Shown piece after piece: positions 18,078-27,788 of a DNA stretch of 60,995 bases. Position numbers and translations under genes: made by a program. Source of the stretch: Bacillota bacterium. Lineage in GTDB: Bacteria > Bacillota > Clostridia > Acetivibrionales > DTU013. Every line of letters begins with the position of its first letter. Position 1 is the stretch's first letter. The notes beneath the pieces were generated by a model. It was not told where the DNA came from and made no database searches. It saw nothing but the letters and a program-made list of their open reading frames with translations. The stretch covers positions 1 to 60,995 of the forward strand of contig JAEZCA010000004.1 in the NCBI GenBank assembly GCA_023412665.1. Reading direction: 5' to 3'.

Positions 18078-19955
18078 TCAGCTATCCATTACAGGAGTAT
18101 TGGGTTCGATTTTGTTCAATCGTTCATTTACCTTTGCATTTTCATACGTCTTATTGTTTTCAACATATTTCATGTAGTACTTTCTTGCGTTTTCAAAATC
18201 TCCCAGCTCGTAATAAGTATCACCAATGGCTTCAAGTATGAAGCTGCTGCGATGATTATATTCATACCCTTCAAGAAAGGATGCCAATGCCTCATTGATT
18301 CTGCCGGTTTTGGCATATGCAGAGCCCAGATTGTAGTGTGCATATTCGGATTTGGAAAGTCTCAGCGCCAGTTTTGCTTCTGATATGCATTCAGGATACA
18401 TGCTTTTGAGTAAATAAACTTTGGAAAGATTGCTATGCGCTACACTATTGCTTTCATTAATCTCCAGGGCTTTCTTGAATTCCTTTTCTGCAATCTCAAG
18501 GTTTTCAGTATTCTTTTTTTTCTCATCGTAATCATTAAGGTACGCAGTTGCAAGTGAATTATGGGCTCTGTCACTCATGGGCGCTTTTCTGACTGTATCG
18601 CTCCATAGCCTTATGCTATCTGAATATATATAGTTTCTGTATAATGTAAGCCCTGTATATATAGGAATAAGCGTTAGGGAGACAAATAAAAATATAAGAA
18701 TAGGATGTTTCAACAAATTTGCGTGACCATTATCAATCTTTCTTTCATAGGTTGCAATCCCTGCCAGAATCAGATAAAAACCTAAGGACGGTAAATAAAC
18801 CCTGTGTTCGAAATAGACATCCTTTATGGAAATAAAGCTGGACTCTACTGAAATACATATGAAAAACCATAATATACCGAATGTTATCAGACGATTTCGT
18901 TTGCAGCAGTATAGTGCGAATATGAATATGATCATCAGAACAGCTAAGGAAATATAAGAGTAGTTGTCCCATATGGAGGTTGATATAGGATAGTCATTGC
19001 TGTAGTCAAAATTCTGTCCGACAGGAATGATCAGAAGACGAATATAGTGCAGCAGGACATTGATCTGAGTATAAAAGTAATCCAGTCTGCCCATCAAGGT
19101 GCTTGCTTTGAACGTAATATCCGGATCGCTGAGACTATGTCCATGTAAAAATACATTTGTTGCGGGAATGACAGGGATAGTCAGGAATATCAATAGAAAG
19201 ACCGGAATTCTTTTTATCGGCTTGAGCCTGGCATCACCTGAAAAAAACATGATTTCGATCAGCAGAAGCATAAATGGTATCGTGATCGTGTTTTCTTTTG
19301 TAAACATTGCTGCTATGGTGGATAAAATAACCAAAACAAGCTTGTATGCTCTGCCTGTGATCCTGTATCCCAAATAGAGATTTACCGATAATAAATAAAA
19401 TAACGCAGCCAGTGATGCCGTCCTTTGTATTATATAGGTCACAGCATTTACCTGAATGGGATGGCATATAAACAATAATGCAGCCATCAGGCTTGTTAAG
19501 CGGCCATATGATGAAACCGGCTTGTTATCGAACAAGGGAAGGCCGAATAATTTTACTAAAATATTGAAAATAAGTATCCCGTTTAGTATGTGTATCAAAA
19601 GATTGACTGCATGATAGCTCCACAGGTAATTGCCGAACAAAGCATAATTCAAGGACAGTGTAAAATAAAGAACTATCCTGTTTGCATAAAATTCCCACAT
19701 CTCAGAGAAAAGAAATAATTCATGAATGGAATAATTGTTGGCAATGGAACCGAAATCGTCAAGATTGAAAGGAGCTGTAAAGCTGTTGCAGTATGCAATT
19801 GATGCAGCCAGACCAATTATGATATAAGGAAAATACTTGTTTTTGCTATATCCGTCTAATCTATTCAGTAGCTTCGTTTTGAACAAACTCTTTCTGCTCC
19901 ATTTCACCAAGCAGACTCTGCCAGACATCCATATCAAAATCCTTATTTCCTTCAT
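18078..19955 (-). CDS. Multi-spanning membrane protein with C-terminal TPR repeats (TMTC-like)
   Basis: Up to 625 residues. The first two thirds are about ten or more hydrophobic helices with FTAPFNLDDFGSIANN early on, an acidic loop resembling the DD/DE motif of GT-C mannosyltransferase-fold proteins. From about residue 440 come at least four TPR units (ALEINESNSVAHSNLSKVYL, ALRLSKSEYAHYNLGSAYA, ALASFLEGYEYNHRSSFILE, NARKYYMKYV). Together this looks like TMTC-type proteins, some of which transfer sugars to exported proteins. The frame overlaps the upstream gene by 95 bases if begun at 19955. A TTG near residue 24, with GGAG upstream, or a later codon is a more likely start. Confidence 0.75.
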   Translation of the reverse strand: MKEIRILIWMSGRVCLVKWSRKSLFKTKLLNRLDGYSKNKYFPYIIIGLAASIAYCNSFTAPFNLDDFGSIANNYSIHELFLFSEMWEFYANRIVLYFTLSLNYALFGNYLWSYHAVNLLIHILNGILIFNILVKLFGLPLFDNKPVSSYGRLTSLMAALLFICHPIQVNAVTYIIQRTASLAALFYLLSVNLYLGYRITGRAYKLVLVILSTIAAMFTKENTITIPFMLLLIEIMFFSGDARLKPIKRIPVFLLIFLTIPVIPATNVFLHGHSLSDPDITFKASTLMGRLDYFYTQINVLLHYIRLLIIPVGQNFDYSNDYPISTSIWDNYSYISLAVLMIIFIFALYCCKRNRLITFGILWFFICISVESSFISIKDVYFEHRVYLPSLGFYLILAGIATYERKIDNGHANLLKHPILIFLFVSLTLIPIYTGLTLYRNYIYSDSIRLWSDTVRKAPMSDRAHNSLATAYLNDYDEKKKNTENLEIAEKEFKKALEINESNSVAHSNLSKVYLLKSMYPECISEAKLALRLSKSEYAHYNLGSAYAKTGRINEALASFLEGYEYNHRSSFILEAIGDTYYELGDFENARKYYMKYVENNKTYENAKVNERLNKIEPNTPVMDS

Positions 19956-21687
19956 CGGGATGATCAGGGATTAGCCCCAGCCTCCAGAGCGATATTCCCT
20001 GGATGCCGAAATATCTGGCAAGTCTTGTCTTTGCCATTACGCTTCTGCTGTTTTCATACCAAACTGTGTTTTCAGTGCCCTTATTATTGTCCGCATATTT
20101 TAAATATGGATTCTCATAATCATTTTGGTAATTATAGATTATTTCCGTATCACTGTTGAGGAGCTTCATGAAATTTTCAAGATTATAGCTCAACGGTGTT
20201 GAATTGACGGTCTTGCCGTCCTTTTGCTGCCATACGGTCCAGTCAAAAGAGATTTGAAGCATGATCCGGTTTTTGTCCTGGACGCCGGACTGTTTGTCTG
20301 TTACAGCCTTGAGAGCATAATATATATCTTCAATAGGAGTCAGGGGAGTTGTATTTATGCCTCTTTCCATTTCGGCCTTTGTAAGCCTCTTGGCATCATA
20401 GTCATGAGCCATCAGTATCACCTTGTCAGCCAAAGAACCTATGGTTCTGTAGTCGTAACCATCAATGCTCACAGCGCTTCTCTTTGGATGAATGAGCGGG
20501 TGCACGGCTACATACAGCTTCTTTCCATCGGTGTCCAGCGCAGTCTTCAGATCTTTAAGAAAGCTATTGAAGCAGCTTTTTAATTCGTCACCTCTGAGAC
20601 CTTCAAAATCTATTGCCACTCCGTCAAAGGAGCCTGTTTCACCATCTCTTGACACTTCCTTCAATGCTTTTGTTATGTCGCTTATGACCTTGCTGTAAAT
20701 ATCAGGGTGTTCAAGGACGTATTCAAGGAGGTCATATTGTTCCCCTGTTGCAGGATCAGTGATCTTGGTGTCCCGGCTTGCATATATCATTAGAAAGGTT
20801 GGCACTCCTGCGGCTTTTGCAGCAGAGAGCCTGTCATTGAAGCCCACAGGAAGATAAAACTCATTAAAGCCTAAAGAGTTATTACTCATGTTCAATATTA
20901 CGCTTTGACTGCTGTTGTCATAGCTCAATCTGCTCCAGCCAAAGCATACTGAAGAAAGATCCTTTATTTTGTCCCTTTGCGAGGAGGAACTGATCGCATA
21001 AAAACCATTCAGAGCGTTTATTTTTCTGTCCATTGCATCGAGCATCCTGAAAAGCATCGCGGCAGCCTGCTCCCGCATGATATTGCTTGAGGGACCAAAT
21101 GTTGGAGCTGTACTGATTATGCCAAAATCCTCGGCAACAGTGATATGGCCCTTGTTGCTTGTGACATCTTCAAAGGAATTGTCAATATAGACAAGCCGCT
21201 CTGCAAGATCCTTGTAACCCAGCCCGTTGACGATCATAACAACAGCCTCTTCACGGGTTATAGGATCGCCTGGTCTGAAGGAATCATTTTCATTTGAAAT
21301 GATTCCATGGCTTAGAGCTGTCTCCACTGGAGCAAAATAATATTTATTTGTATTCAAGTTATCTGTGAATGAGCCATTTACCGGAATCGACATATCCAGC
21401 CTCAGTAAATTGACCAGCAATGTTATAAATTCGCCCCGGGTCATTGTCTGTCCGTAACCGAAACGATTATCACCAACGCCGTTGGTTATCCCCGTACGGC
21501 GCAGTTCGTGAATTGCTTCATATGCATAGCTGTTTGAAGGAACGTCCGAGAATGGCTGCGAACTGTCGGAAGCAGGATTGTTGTTCGAAGCATACTGAGC
21601 ATAGGATAGGGCTGACAGAGATATGATCAGTACAAACAGTATAAAACAGCTTATTATATTCATATGTTGCTTTATTTTCTCAATCAT
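19861..21687 (-). CDS. SLH-domain protein with glycoside hydrolase 18 (YaaH-type) domain
   Basis: A 608-residue secreted protein. A signal peptide (IISCFILFVLIISLSALSYA) is followed by three SLH modules (FSDVPSNSYAYEAIHELRRTG; TRGEFITLLVNLL; TREEAVVMIVNGLGY; MREQAAAMLFRML), which bind secondary wall polymer and hold the protein on the cell surface. The C-terminal half is a GH18 barrel with FDGVAIDFEGL, where the last Glu is the expected acid catalyst. Related YaaH-type enzymes act on peptidoglycan in spores. GGAG precedes ATG 21687. Its 3' end overlaps the following TMTC-like frame, so the two are likely co-expressed. Confidence 0.9.
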   Translation of the reverse strand: MIEKIKQHMNIISCFILFVLIISLSALSYAQYASNNNPASDSSQPFSDVPSNSYAYEAIHELRRTGITNGVGDNRFGYGQTMTRGEFITLLVNLLRLDMSIPVNGSFTDNLNTNKYYFAPVETALSHGIISNENDSFRPGDPITREEAVVMIVNGLGYKDLAERLVYIDNSFEDVTSNKGHITVAEDFGIISTAPTFGPSSNIMREQAAAMLFRMLDAMDRKINALNGFYAISSSSQRDKIKDLSSVCFGWSRLSYDNSSQSVILNMSNNSLGFNEFYLPVGFNDRLSAAKAAGVPTFLMIYASRDTKITDPATGEQYDLLEYVLEHPDIYSKVISDITKALKEVSRDGETGSFDGVAIDFEGLRGDELKSCFNSFLKDLKTALDTDGKKLYVAVHPLIHPKRSAVSIDGYDYRTIGSLADKVILMAHDYDAKRLTKAEMERGINTTPLTPIEDIYYALKAVTDKQSGVQDKNRIMLQISFDWTVWQQKDGKTVNSTPLSYNLENFMKLLNSDTEIIYNYQNDYENPYLKYADNNKGTENTVWYENSRSVMAKTRLARYFGIQGISLWRLGLIPDHPDEGNKDFDMDVWQSLLGEMEQKEFVQNEATE

Positions 21688-21842
21688 TATAGCTCCATAA
21701 TATCTTATTTTTAGACATTTCTCATCATAAGTTTACCATACAGGAATGAATAACTGCAATATATCGGGGGAGTATGTTATAATAGGAAAGTCAGCCATAA
21801 AGTATGTATTTTAGTGAAATGACTTAATATAAGAGGTTTGAG

Positions 21843-23018
21843 ATGGAATCTGAAATATATCTGGATAACAGCGCGACAACGAGGCAGTATGATGAAGTGA
21901 CCGAATTGATCACGGATGCAGTATTAAATAAATATGGCAATCCGTCTTCACTCCATACAAAAGGTATTGAGGCCGAAAAACTGATAACAAATGCAAGGGA
22001 AACTATAGCACGCACCATCGGCGCTGAGCCAGCGGAGATATATTTTACTTCAGGAGGCACAGAATCAAACAACCTGGCCATAATAGGCTATCTTGAAGCT
22101 AATCCCAGAAAGGGAAAGCATGTAATAACCACAAAAATAGAGCACCCGTCTGTACTTGAAGTTTTTCGTAATCTAGAAAACAAAGGCTTCAGAGTGGACT
22201 ACCTTGATGTGGATGAAAACGGACTTGTACGGATCGAACAGCTGAAGCAGAAAATATGTGATGAAACGTCATTAATAAGCGTGATGCTTGTCAACAATGA
22301 AACCGGCACAATACAGCGTATTGATGAGATTTCATCCGTCAGAAATGCCATAAACCCGCAGGCGGTCATACATGCCGATGCTGTGCAGGCATATGGCAAA
22401 ATATCTATAGTACCGGCAAAATGCGGTATAGGACTAATGTCTGTCAGCTCCCATAAAATTCATGGTCCAAAAGGCATCGGCGCACTATATGTATCAAAGA
22501 AAATAAAGATTAAGCCGTTGTTTTACGGGGGCGGACAGGAAGCCCTGCTGCGATCAGGCACGGAAAATGTACCGGGAATAGCCGGATTCGGTCTGGCTGC
22601 TGAAATAACATATAAAAGGCGGGAGGAGAATTACAGACGGGTCGCATCGCTGAAGCAGCTGTTTACACAGAAGCTTGCCGATTCAAGCATAGCGCACCAA
22701 ATCAACTCACCCTCCGATTCATTGCCGTATATATTGAATATTTCCTTTGAGAATGTCCGCTCAGAGGTTCTGCTGCACCATTTGGAGCAGAGAGGCATTT
22801 TTGTTTCTACGGGCTCGGCATGCGCATCGCACAAAAAAAATAAAAGCCATGTGCTCACTGCGATGAATATTCCTTCCCGGCTTATTGACGGCGCAGTCAG
22901 ATTCAGTTTTTCCGGGCACAATACTGAAGATGAGATCAGCTTGACAGTAGATGCATTGAAGGATATTATTCCAATAATAGATATCAACAGAAACAGAAAA
23001 ACCGGGAGGAAGCAATGA
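21843..23018 (+). CDS. Cysteine desulfurase paired with ThiI
   Basis: A 391-residue PLP enzyme of the NifS/IscS class. YLDNSATT and GNPSSLHTKG open it, the PLP lysine is in SSHKIHGPKG, and the persulfide-forming cysteine is in STGSACASHKKNKSH. It removes sulfur from cysteine and passes it to acceptors. The stop overlaps the thiI start as ATGA, the same arrangement as nifZ-thiI in B. subtilis, so ThiI and 4-thiouridine synthesis are the likely destination. It is a separate gene from the desulfurase at 33602. Confidence 0.95.
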   Translation: MESEIYLDNSATTRQYDEVTELITDAVLNKYGNPSSLHTKGIEAEKLITNARETIARTIGAEPAEIYFTSGGTESNNLAIIGYLEANPRKGKHVITTKIEHPSVLEVFRNLENKGFRVDYLDVDENGLVRIEQLKQKICDETSLISVMLVNNETGTIQRIDEISSVRNAINPQAVIHADAVQAYGKISIVPAKCGIGLMSVSSHKIHGPKGIGALYVSKKIKIKPLFYGGGQEALLRSGTENVPGIAGFGLAAEITYKRREENYRRVASLKQLFTQKLADSSIAHQINSPSDSLPYILNISFENVRSEVLLHHLEQRGIFVSTGSACASHKKNKSHVLTAMNIPSRLIDGAVRFSFSGHNTEDEISLTVDALKDIIPIIDINRNRKTGRKQ

Positions 23019-24244
23019 AAAGGGTTATTCTTGTAAGATATGGTGAAATAGCATTAAAGGGCTTGAACAGGCCTGTTTTTGAAGATAAACTGATGAGCAA
23101 TATAAAAAAGTCGCTCAATGGCTTGGGAAAGATCACTGTAAATCGTTCACAGGCCAGAATATATATTGAGCCTTCAGAGGACGGTTATGATTTCGATGAA
23201 GCTGTTTCCAGACTTGTCAAGGTATTCGGCATAGTGTCTGTTAGCATTGTGCTCAAGATCAAATCAGACTTTGAAGATATAAAAAAGCATTCATTGATAA
23301 TGGCACAGGAGCATATCGACACTCTAATACTCCGTAGTGCCATGAAGCAGGGAGCTGCACCGATGTCAAAGGATCTGCCCGCCTCGATCCGCTTCAAGGT
23401 GGAAGCAAAAAGAGGCGATAAGAGCTTTCCGATGCAGTCGCCAGAAATATGTAATGAGCTTGGCGCTTACCTGCTTGAGAATATACCTGCGTTGAGGGTA
23501 GATGTGCATGCTCCCGACTTTATTTTTTATGTAGAGGTCAGAGAAAGCACCTACATATATTGCGATATTATACCTTCAAACGGCGGACTGCCAATCGGTA
23601 CCAACGGTAAGGCGCTGCTGCTGCTATCAGGAGGTATAGACAGCCCTGTGGCCGGGTGGATGATGGCAAAAAGAGGTATGGAGATAGAAGCTGTCCATTT
23701 TTACAGCTACCCATACACAAGTGAACGTGCAAAAGACAAGGTGATTTCACTGGCCAGGATACTATCACGCTATTGCTACCGTGTGAAGCTTCATATAGTA
23801 CCATTTACAGATATACAACTGGAGATAAATGATAAATGCCCTGAAGATCAGATCACAATAATAATGAGAAGAGCAATGATGAGAATCTCTGAAAATATTG
23901 CGCAGAAGAATGGAGCTATGGCATTAATCACGGGAGAGAGCCTTGGCCAGGTAGCAAGTCAGACGCTTCACGGCCTTTCAGTTACAAATGCAGCAGTCAC
24001 TATCCCTGTGTTCAGGCCGTTGATAGGAATGGATAAAAATGAGGTAATTGATATTGCCAGAAGGATTGATACATTTGAAACGTCTATACTCCCATATGAG
24101 GATTGCTGCACGGTATTTGTAGCAAAACATCCAAGGACAAGACCAAAGCTGGATGACATAATAAACTACGAGAAAGGTCTGAAGCTTGAGGAATTGCTGG
24201 ATAAGGCTGTAAAAGATACCGAAACTATGATCATTACCGAGTAA
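23015..24244 (+). CDS. thiI: tRNA 4-thiouridine synthase ThiI
   Basis: A 409-residue enzyme with an N-terminal ferredoxin-like and THUMP RNA-binding region, then a PP-loop ATPase (LLLSGGIDSPVAGWMMAKRG). It adenylates U8 of tRNA for sulfur insertion. The C-terminal rhodanese domain found in Escherichia coli is absent, as usual in Firmicutes, so the upstream desulfurase must deliver sulfur directly. The sequence CCTVFVAKHPRTRP near the end is typical of the family. Starts within the desulfurase stop (ATGA). Confidence 0.96.
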   Translation: MKRVILVRYGEIALKGLNRPVFEDKLMSNIKKSLNGLGKITVNRSQARIYIEPSEDGYDFDEAVSRLVKVFGIVSVSIVLKIKSDFEDIKKHSLIMAQEHIDTLILRSAMKQGAAPMSKDLPASIRFKVEAKRGDKSFPMQSPEICNELGAYLLENIPALRVDVHAPDFIFYVEVRESTYIYCDIIPSNGGLPIGTNGKALLLLSGGIDSPVAGWMMAKRGMEIEAVHFYSYPYTSERAKDKVISLARILSRYCYRVKLHIVPFTDIQLEINDKCPEDQITIIMRRAMMRISENIAQKNGAMALITGESLGQVASQTLHGLSVTNAAVTIPVFRPLIGMDKNEVIDIARRIDTFETSILPYEDCCTVFVAKHPRTRPKLDDIINYEKGLKLEELLDKAVKDTETMIITE

Positions 24245-24280
24245 TTACCACGCATGTACTATATGTACATTTGACAACAA

Positions 24281-24356
24281 TATAACGAGGCGATGCGCAG
24301 AGGTAAGAAAAATTTTCTACAATCAAAAATTTTTCTTTGAATGATGCACTATAATA
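24281..24356 (-). repeat. Hairpin repeat family 1, copy 1 (inverted orientation)
   Basis: Read on the minus strand it matches copies at 33.3 and 49.1 kb: a TATTATA start, TCAAAGAAAA, a T-rich arm, TTGTAGAAAA, TTTTTCTTACCTC and an end in CCTCGTTATA. The A/T-rich arms form an internal hairpin. It fills the gap between thiI and vanW, and its TATAAT at 24350-24355 could act as a -10 box for vanW. Confidence 0.65.
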
Positions 24357-24387
24357 TACTATATGCGTTTCGGAGAGGTTGTTGTCA

Positions 24388-25800
24388 ATGGCTGATGCTG
24401 ATAGGAATAGCCTTCGCAAGGCAGTTGTGATTTTAGGGGCTTTATTAACGTTGATTGCCTCTGCTTTTATGATACTGACATATTACTATACAGGAGACAC
24501 GATCAGAAAGGGCATCAGTATAGAGAAGACAGATGTATCATGGCTGTCGGCCGAAGAGGCAAAGCAGCTTGTCAGCGCCAGACTGAAGGAAAGTGTTCCG
24601 GAAAGCAAGATTACTCTTGTTTACGGCCAACGTAAATGGGAGGTAGATCTGGAGGAGCTCGAATATGCTTTTTTGATTGACGATGCTGTGCGGCAGGCAT
24701 TTTATATGGGCAGGGACGGGAGCATATTCGAAAAGGTCTACAACTCTATATTGATCTCCAGAAATGGACAGCAATTTGAGGTAGAGGAGACTTTTAACAG
24801 AAAAAAGTTAAGGAATATACTTGAGTCAATAAAGAAGGAATGTGATTCTACAGCTAAAAATGCTGAAATGACATACAATAACGGGAAATTTACATTCAAG
24901 CGTGAGAGACCTTTTAGAAGCCTGGATATTGACAGAAACGTTGAATTGGTAGAAAATCAATTATTAGGCAGAGATTTTGGCGAAATCAATTTGATCATTG
25001 ATGAGATGAAACCGGAAATCACATATGATAAAATAAAGGTTATCGATAGTGTAGTGTCGAGCTTCAGTACAAAATTCAACAAAAGTGACATTAACAGGAC
25101 CGATAACATAAAACTCGCATGCAGCAGGATAAACAACAAGCTGCTGATGCCCGGTGAGACATTCTCGATGAATAGCATACTTGGACCACGAACCCATGAG
25201 AATGGCTACAAACAGGCGCCGATCATATTTAAAAATGAATTGGTGCCCGGTACGGGAGGCGGTGTCTGCCAGGTATCGTCGACCTTGTATAATTCGGTAT
25301 TGCTGGCGGGACTGGATGTGATAGAACGGGAACATCACTCAATGACTCTAAGCTATATCAATCCAGGCAGGGATGCTACGATAACAGAGGACTCCATAGA
25401 TTTCAGGTTTGTAAACAATTTGGAGCATCCAATTTGTATCAGCGCAAAGGTTAGCGGAAATACGCTAAATATAAGCATATTGGGAAAAAAATCCAATGAC
25501 GGAGTCGAAATAAAACTAAAGACAAAAACAATTGGTGTATATAAACCCAAGCCGGAAAAATATGTTATTGATCACACATTGCAATCTGGCCAAAAGGTCA
25601 TAGACCAAAAGGCGAGGAACGGAATACGCGTGGTTCTGTATAGGGAGTTCTACAAAGCAGGAAAGCTGCAGCTTCAGGAAAAAATATCGGAGGATTACTA
25701 CAAGCCTCACCAGGGAATCATAAAAGTAAGCAGTGATCTATACCAGCAGTACCTGGTACAAGATATGGCAAATATGAGGAATATGACAAATATACAATAG
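24388..25800 (+). CDS. VanW family protein
   Basis: A 470-residue protein with one N-terminal membrane helix (VVILGALLTLIASAFMILTY), a putative peptidoglycan-binding region (about 50-220) and the VanW domain: KLLMPGETFSMN, then PGTGGGVCQVSSTLYN and REHHSM. The C-terminus looks like a G5-type beta region. VanW proteins are common extracytoplasmic wall proteins whose activity is not established. GGAGAGG lies 9 bases before ATG 24388; the TTG codons at 24379 and 24382 are too close to it to be starts. Confidence 0.93.
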   Translation: MADADRNSLRKAVVILGALLTLIASAFMILTYYYTGDTIRKGISIEKTDVSWLSAEEAKQLVSARLKESVPESKITLVYGQRKWEVDLEELEYAFLIDDAVRQAFYMGRDGSIFEKVYNSILISRNGQQFEVEETFNRKKLRNILESIKKECDSTAKNAEMTYNNGKFTFKRERPFRSLDIDRNVELVENQLLGRDFGEINLIIDEMKPEITYDKIKVIDSVVSSFSTKFNKSDINRTDNIKLACSRINNKLLMPGETFSMNSILGPRTHENGYKQAPIIFKNELVPGTGGGVCQVSSTLYNSVLLAGLDVIEREHHSMTLSYINPGRDATITEDSIDFRFVNNLEHPICISAKVSGNTLNISILGKKSNDGVEIKLKTKTIGVYKPKPEKYVIDHTLQSGQKVIDQKARNGIRVVLYREFYKAGKLQLQEKISEDYYKPHQGIIKVSSDLYQQYLVQDMANMRNMTNIQ

Positions 25801-25829
25801 AAAGATTGTAGAACTGGGGACGAGGGTCA

Positions 25830-26498
25830 ATGAATGATAGTTTGTACAGTAAAGAGGTCGTTTGTCCGGTCTGCTCAAAGAAAATCAACGTAACCAAAGT
25901 AAAATCCAGAGCTTGCAAGGTTTTAAAGAGGGATTCGGATTTCTGTGTCCATTATGAGGGTATCAATCCGATCTTTTATGATGCCTGGGTTTGTGAAAAC
26001 TGCGGATATGCTTCGCAGGCGGACAAGTTTCTTGATATAACACACAGAGAGGCCGACAAATTAAAGGCAAAACTGATGACCAAATGGAAGAAGCACAGTC
26101 TGGATGGTGAAAGAGATATCGATACTGCTATTGAAGCCTTCAAGCTAGTGCTCATAAGTCATCAGTTCCGTGATGTAAAGTCAAGCGAGCTTGCCAAGGT
26201 ATGCATGCGTATAGCCTGGCTGTACAGGTACAAGGGAGACGAAGAGGAAAACAAATTTATCAGCTTTGCCCTTAAGCATTACATTGACACATTTGAGAAG
26301 GAAGCCTTTCCGGTGGACAAGCTGGATGAGTGTACATGCATGTATATGATCGGAGAGCTCAATTTCAGGACCGGCAGGTATGAAGATGCTGTAAAGTGGT
26401 TCAGCCGCCTCATAGGCTCCGCAGAGGCGCGTAAAAAGCCTACTTTGATCGAAGCTGCAAGAGACCAGTTCCAGCTGGTAAAGGAAAGGCTGAAATAA
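25830..26498 (+). CDS. DUF2225 family protein
   Basis: A 222-residue cytoplasmic protein. An N-terminal zinc-ribbon-like pair (CPVCSKK and CENCGYAS) brackets about 40 residues, and the rest is helical, with TPR-like units near the end (YMIGELNFRTGRYEDAVKWFSRL). This is the DUF2225 family, widespread in Clostridia and of unknown role. GACGAGGG precedes ATG 25830. The next gene begins immediately at its stop, which suggests joint expression. Confidence 0.88.
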   Translation: MNDSLYSKEVVCPVCSKKINVTKVKSRACKVLKRDSDFCVHYEGINPIFYDAWVCENCGYASQADKFLDITHREADKLKAKLMTKWKKHSLDGERDIDTAIEAFKLVLISHQFRDVKSSELAKVCMRIAWLYRYKGDEEENKFISFALKHYIDTFEKEAFPVDKLDECTCMYMIGELNFRTGRYEDAVKWFSRLIGSAEARKKPTLIEAARDQFQLVKERLK

Positions 26499-27494
26499 AT
26501 GGATGGTGCGAATATGGAGATTGGAAAGGTGCCTAACAGCACGTTGGAAAGAATAGTATTCAATAAATTGATAAAAAATCGAAGCGAAGTAATGGTAAGG
26601 CCCGGTATAGGAATGGACTGCACTGCTATTGATTTCGGCGATTATGCCTGTGTTATGTCAAGTGATCCGATCACAGGAACAGCAAAGGAAATAGGGAGAC
26701 TGGCTGTTCACATAAACTGCAATGATATTGCTTCCTGCGGTGTCGAACCTCTGGGGCTGCTCGTTACGATACTGTGTCCCGCGGGTTCATCTGAAAAAGA
26801 GCTTGATATGATAATGGGCCAGCTTGCATCGGCAGCACAGTCTATCAATGTTGATATACTGGGAGGACATACCGAGATAACAAATGCTGTTTCAAGGTTT
26901 GTAATTTCATGCACAGCCATAGGGCGCTGCCTGAAGGACAAGCTAATAACCACCGATGGCGCAAGGGACGGCGACAGCCTTGTTATCACCAAGCATGCAG
27001 GCCTTGAGGGAGCCTCCATAATTGCTCATGAAAAAGAAACGGAGCTTACAAGGGAATTAGGAATACATACAGTCAATGAAGCAAAGTCCTTCATTGAGCA
27101 GATCAGTGTGATTAAGGACGGTTTGACGGCAGCCGGGTTTGGTGTGAGTGCAATGCACGACGTTACTGAAGGAGGTGTTCTCGGAGCAGTCTGGGAGCTA
27201 TGTGAAGCGTCAGGCACCGGTGCGGATATTCATGTTGAAAAAATTCCTGTGAATATGTCAACCCAAAAAATATGCGAATACTATAATATAGATCCGCTTA
27301 AATTGATTTCAAGCGGGTGCATGCTGATATCAGCCGCCGATGGAGAAGGACTTGTGAAAAAGCTCAATTCGGAAGGTATTATGGCATGTGTCATAGGAAG
27401 GCTGAATAATACAGGAAGAAAGCGGGTTGTATCGGCAAACGGCATAAAAGATATAGAGACACCGGGAAGTGATGAGCTATATAAAGTTTTGTGA
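26499..27494 (+). CDS. AIR synthase-like (HypE/ThiL-type) ATP-binding protein
   Basis: A 331-residue protein of the AIR synthase/PurM superfamily. The N-terminal ATP-binding half has GMDCTAIDFGDYACVMSSDPI and the dimer-interface helix AVHINCNDIASCGVEPLG. The C-terminal half has MHDVTEGGVLGAVWELCEAS. The HypE cysteine tail (PRIC) is absent, and so is the Sec/Cys loop of SelD, so it is neither a hydrogenase maturation HypE nor selenophosphate synthetase in the strict sense. The substrate is unknown. ATG 26499 abuts the previous stop; ATG 26514 is an alternative. Confidence 0.85.
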   Translation: MDGANMEIGKVPNSTLERIVFNKLIKNRSEVMVRPGIGMDCTAIDFGDYACVMSSDPITGTAKEIGRLAVHINCNDIASCGVEPLGLLVTILCPAGSSEKELDMIMGQLASAAQSINVDILGGHTEITNAVSRFVISCTAIGRCLKDKLITTDGARDGDSLVITKHAGLEGASIIAHEKETELTRELGIHTVNEAKSFIEQISVIKDGLTAAGFGVSAMHDVTEGGVLGAVWELCEASGTGADIHVEKIPVNMSTQKICEYYNIDPLKLISSGCMLISAADGEGLVKKLNSEGIMACVIGRLNNTGRKRVVSANGIKDIETPGSDELYKVL

Positions 27495-27510
27495 AAGCAT
27501 AGGTCAAAAC

Positions 27511-27539
27511 TTGACAGATTTTTTCAATATGTTTATAAT
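27511..27539 (+). promoter_or_regulatory. Consensus promoter of the glycine riboswitch-glyA transcript
   Basis: TTGACA (27511-27516) and TATAAT (27534-27539) are both perfect and 17 bases apart. The start point would be near 27546, just before the riboswitch. Confidence 0.85.
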
Positions 27540-27568
27540 CATTCTAGCTGAAAAGCTAAATTGAATAA

Positions 27569-27760
27569 AAGCGGATGATTGCCATGGAAGGGAGACCGAC
27601 TGTGTCAGGACGCACCTCTGGAGAGACCGTCAAGGCGCCGAAGGGGCAAATTCCCAAAATATCAGGGAAGCAACTCTCAGGCAAAAGGACAGAGTAAGGT
27701 CATATCATATAAGTATATGAGTTTCAGAGGTCAAATCAGGTTGATTTGGCCTTTAATATT
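27569..27760 (+). ncRNA. Glycine riboswitch with terminator, controlling glyA
   Basis: A glycine aptamer core is clear at 27616-27694: GGAGAGACC, GGCGCCGAAGGGGCAA, ACTCTCAGGCAAAAGGACAGAG elements in order. Only one full aptamer is visible; 27575-27612 carries GGGAGACC-like remnants that could be the partial ghost partner of singlet switches. A hairpin at 27728-27757 (AGGTCAAATCA/TGATTTGGCCT) followed by TTTAAT forms the expression platform. It regulates serine hydroxymethyltransferase in response to glycine. Confidence 0.9.
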
Positions 27761-27788
27761 TAAATATCAGAGATTGCGGAGGTAGGAT

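Noticed and set aside
26499..27494. Selenophosphate synthetase (SelD)
   Set aside because: The N-terminal Cys/Sec-containing loop is absent; only the general AIR-synthase fold is supported.
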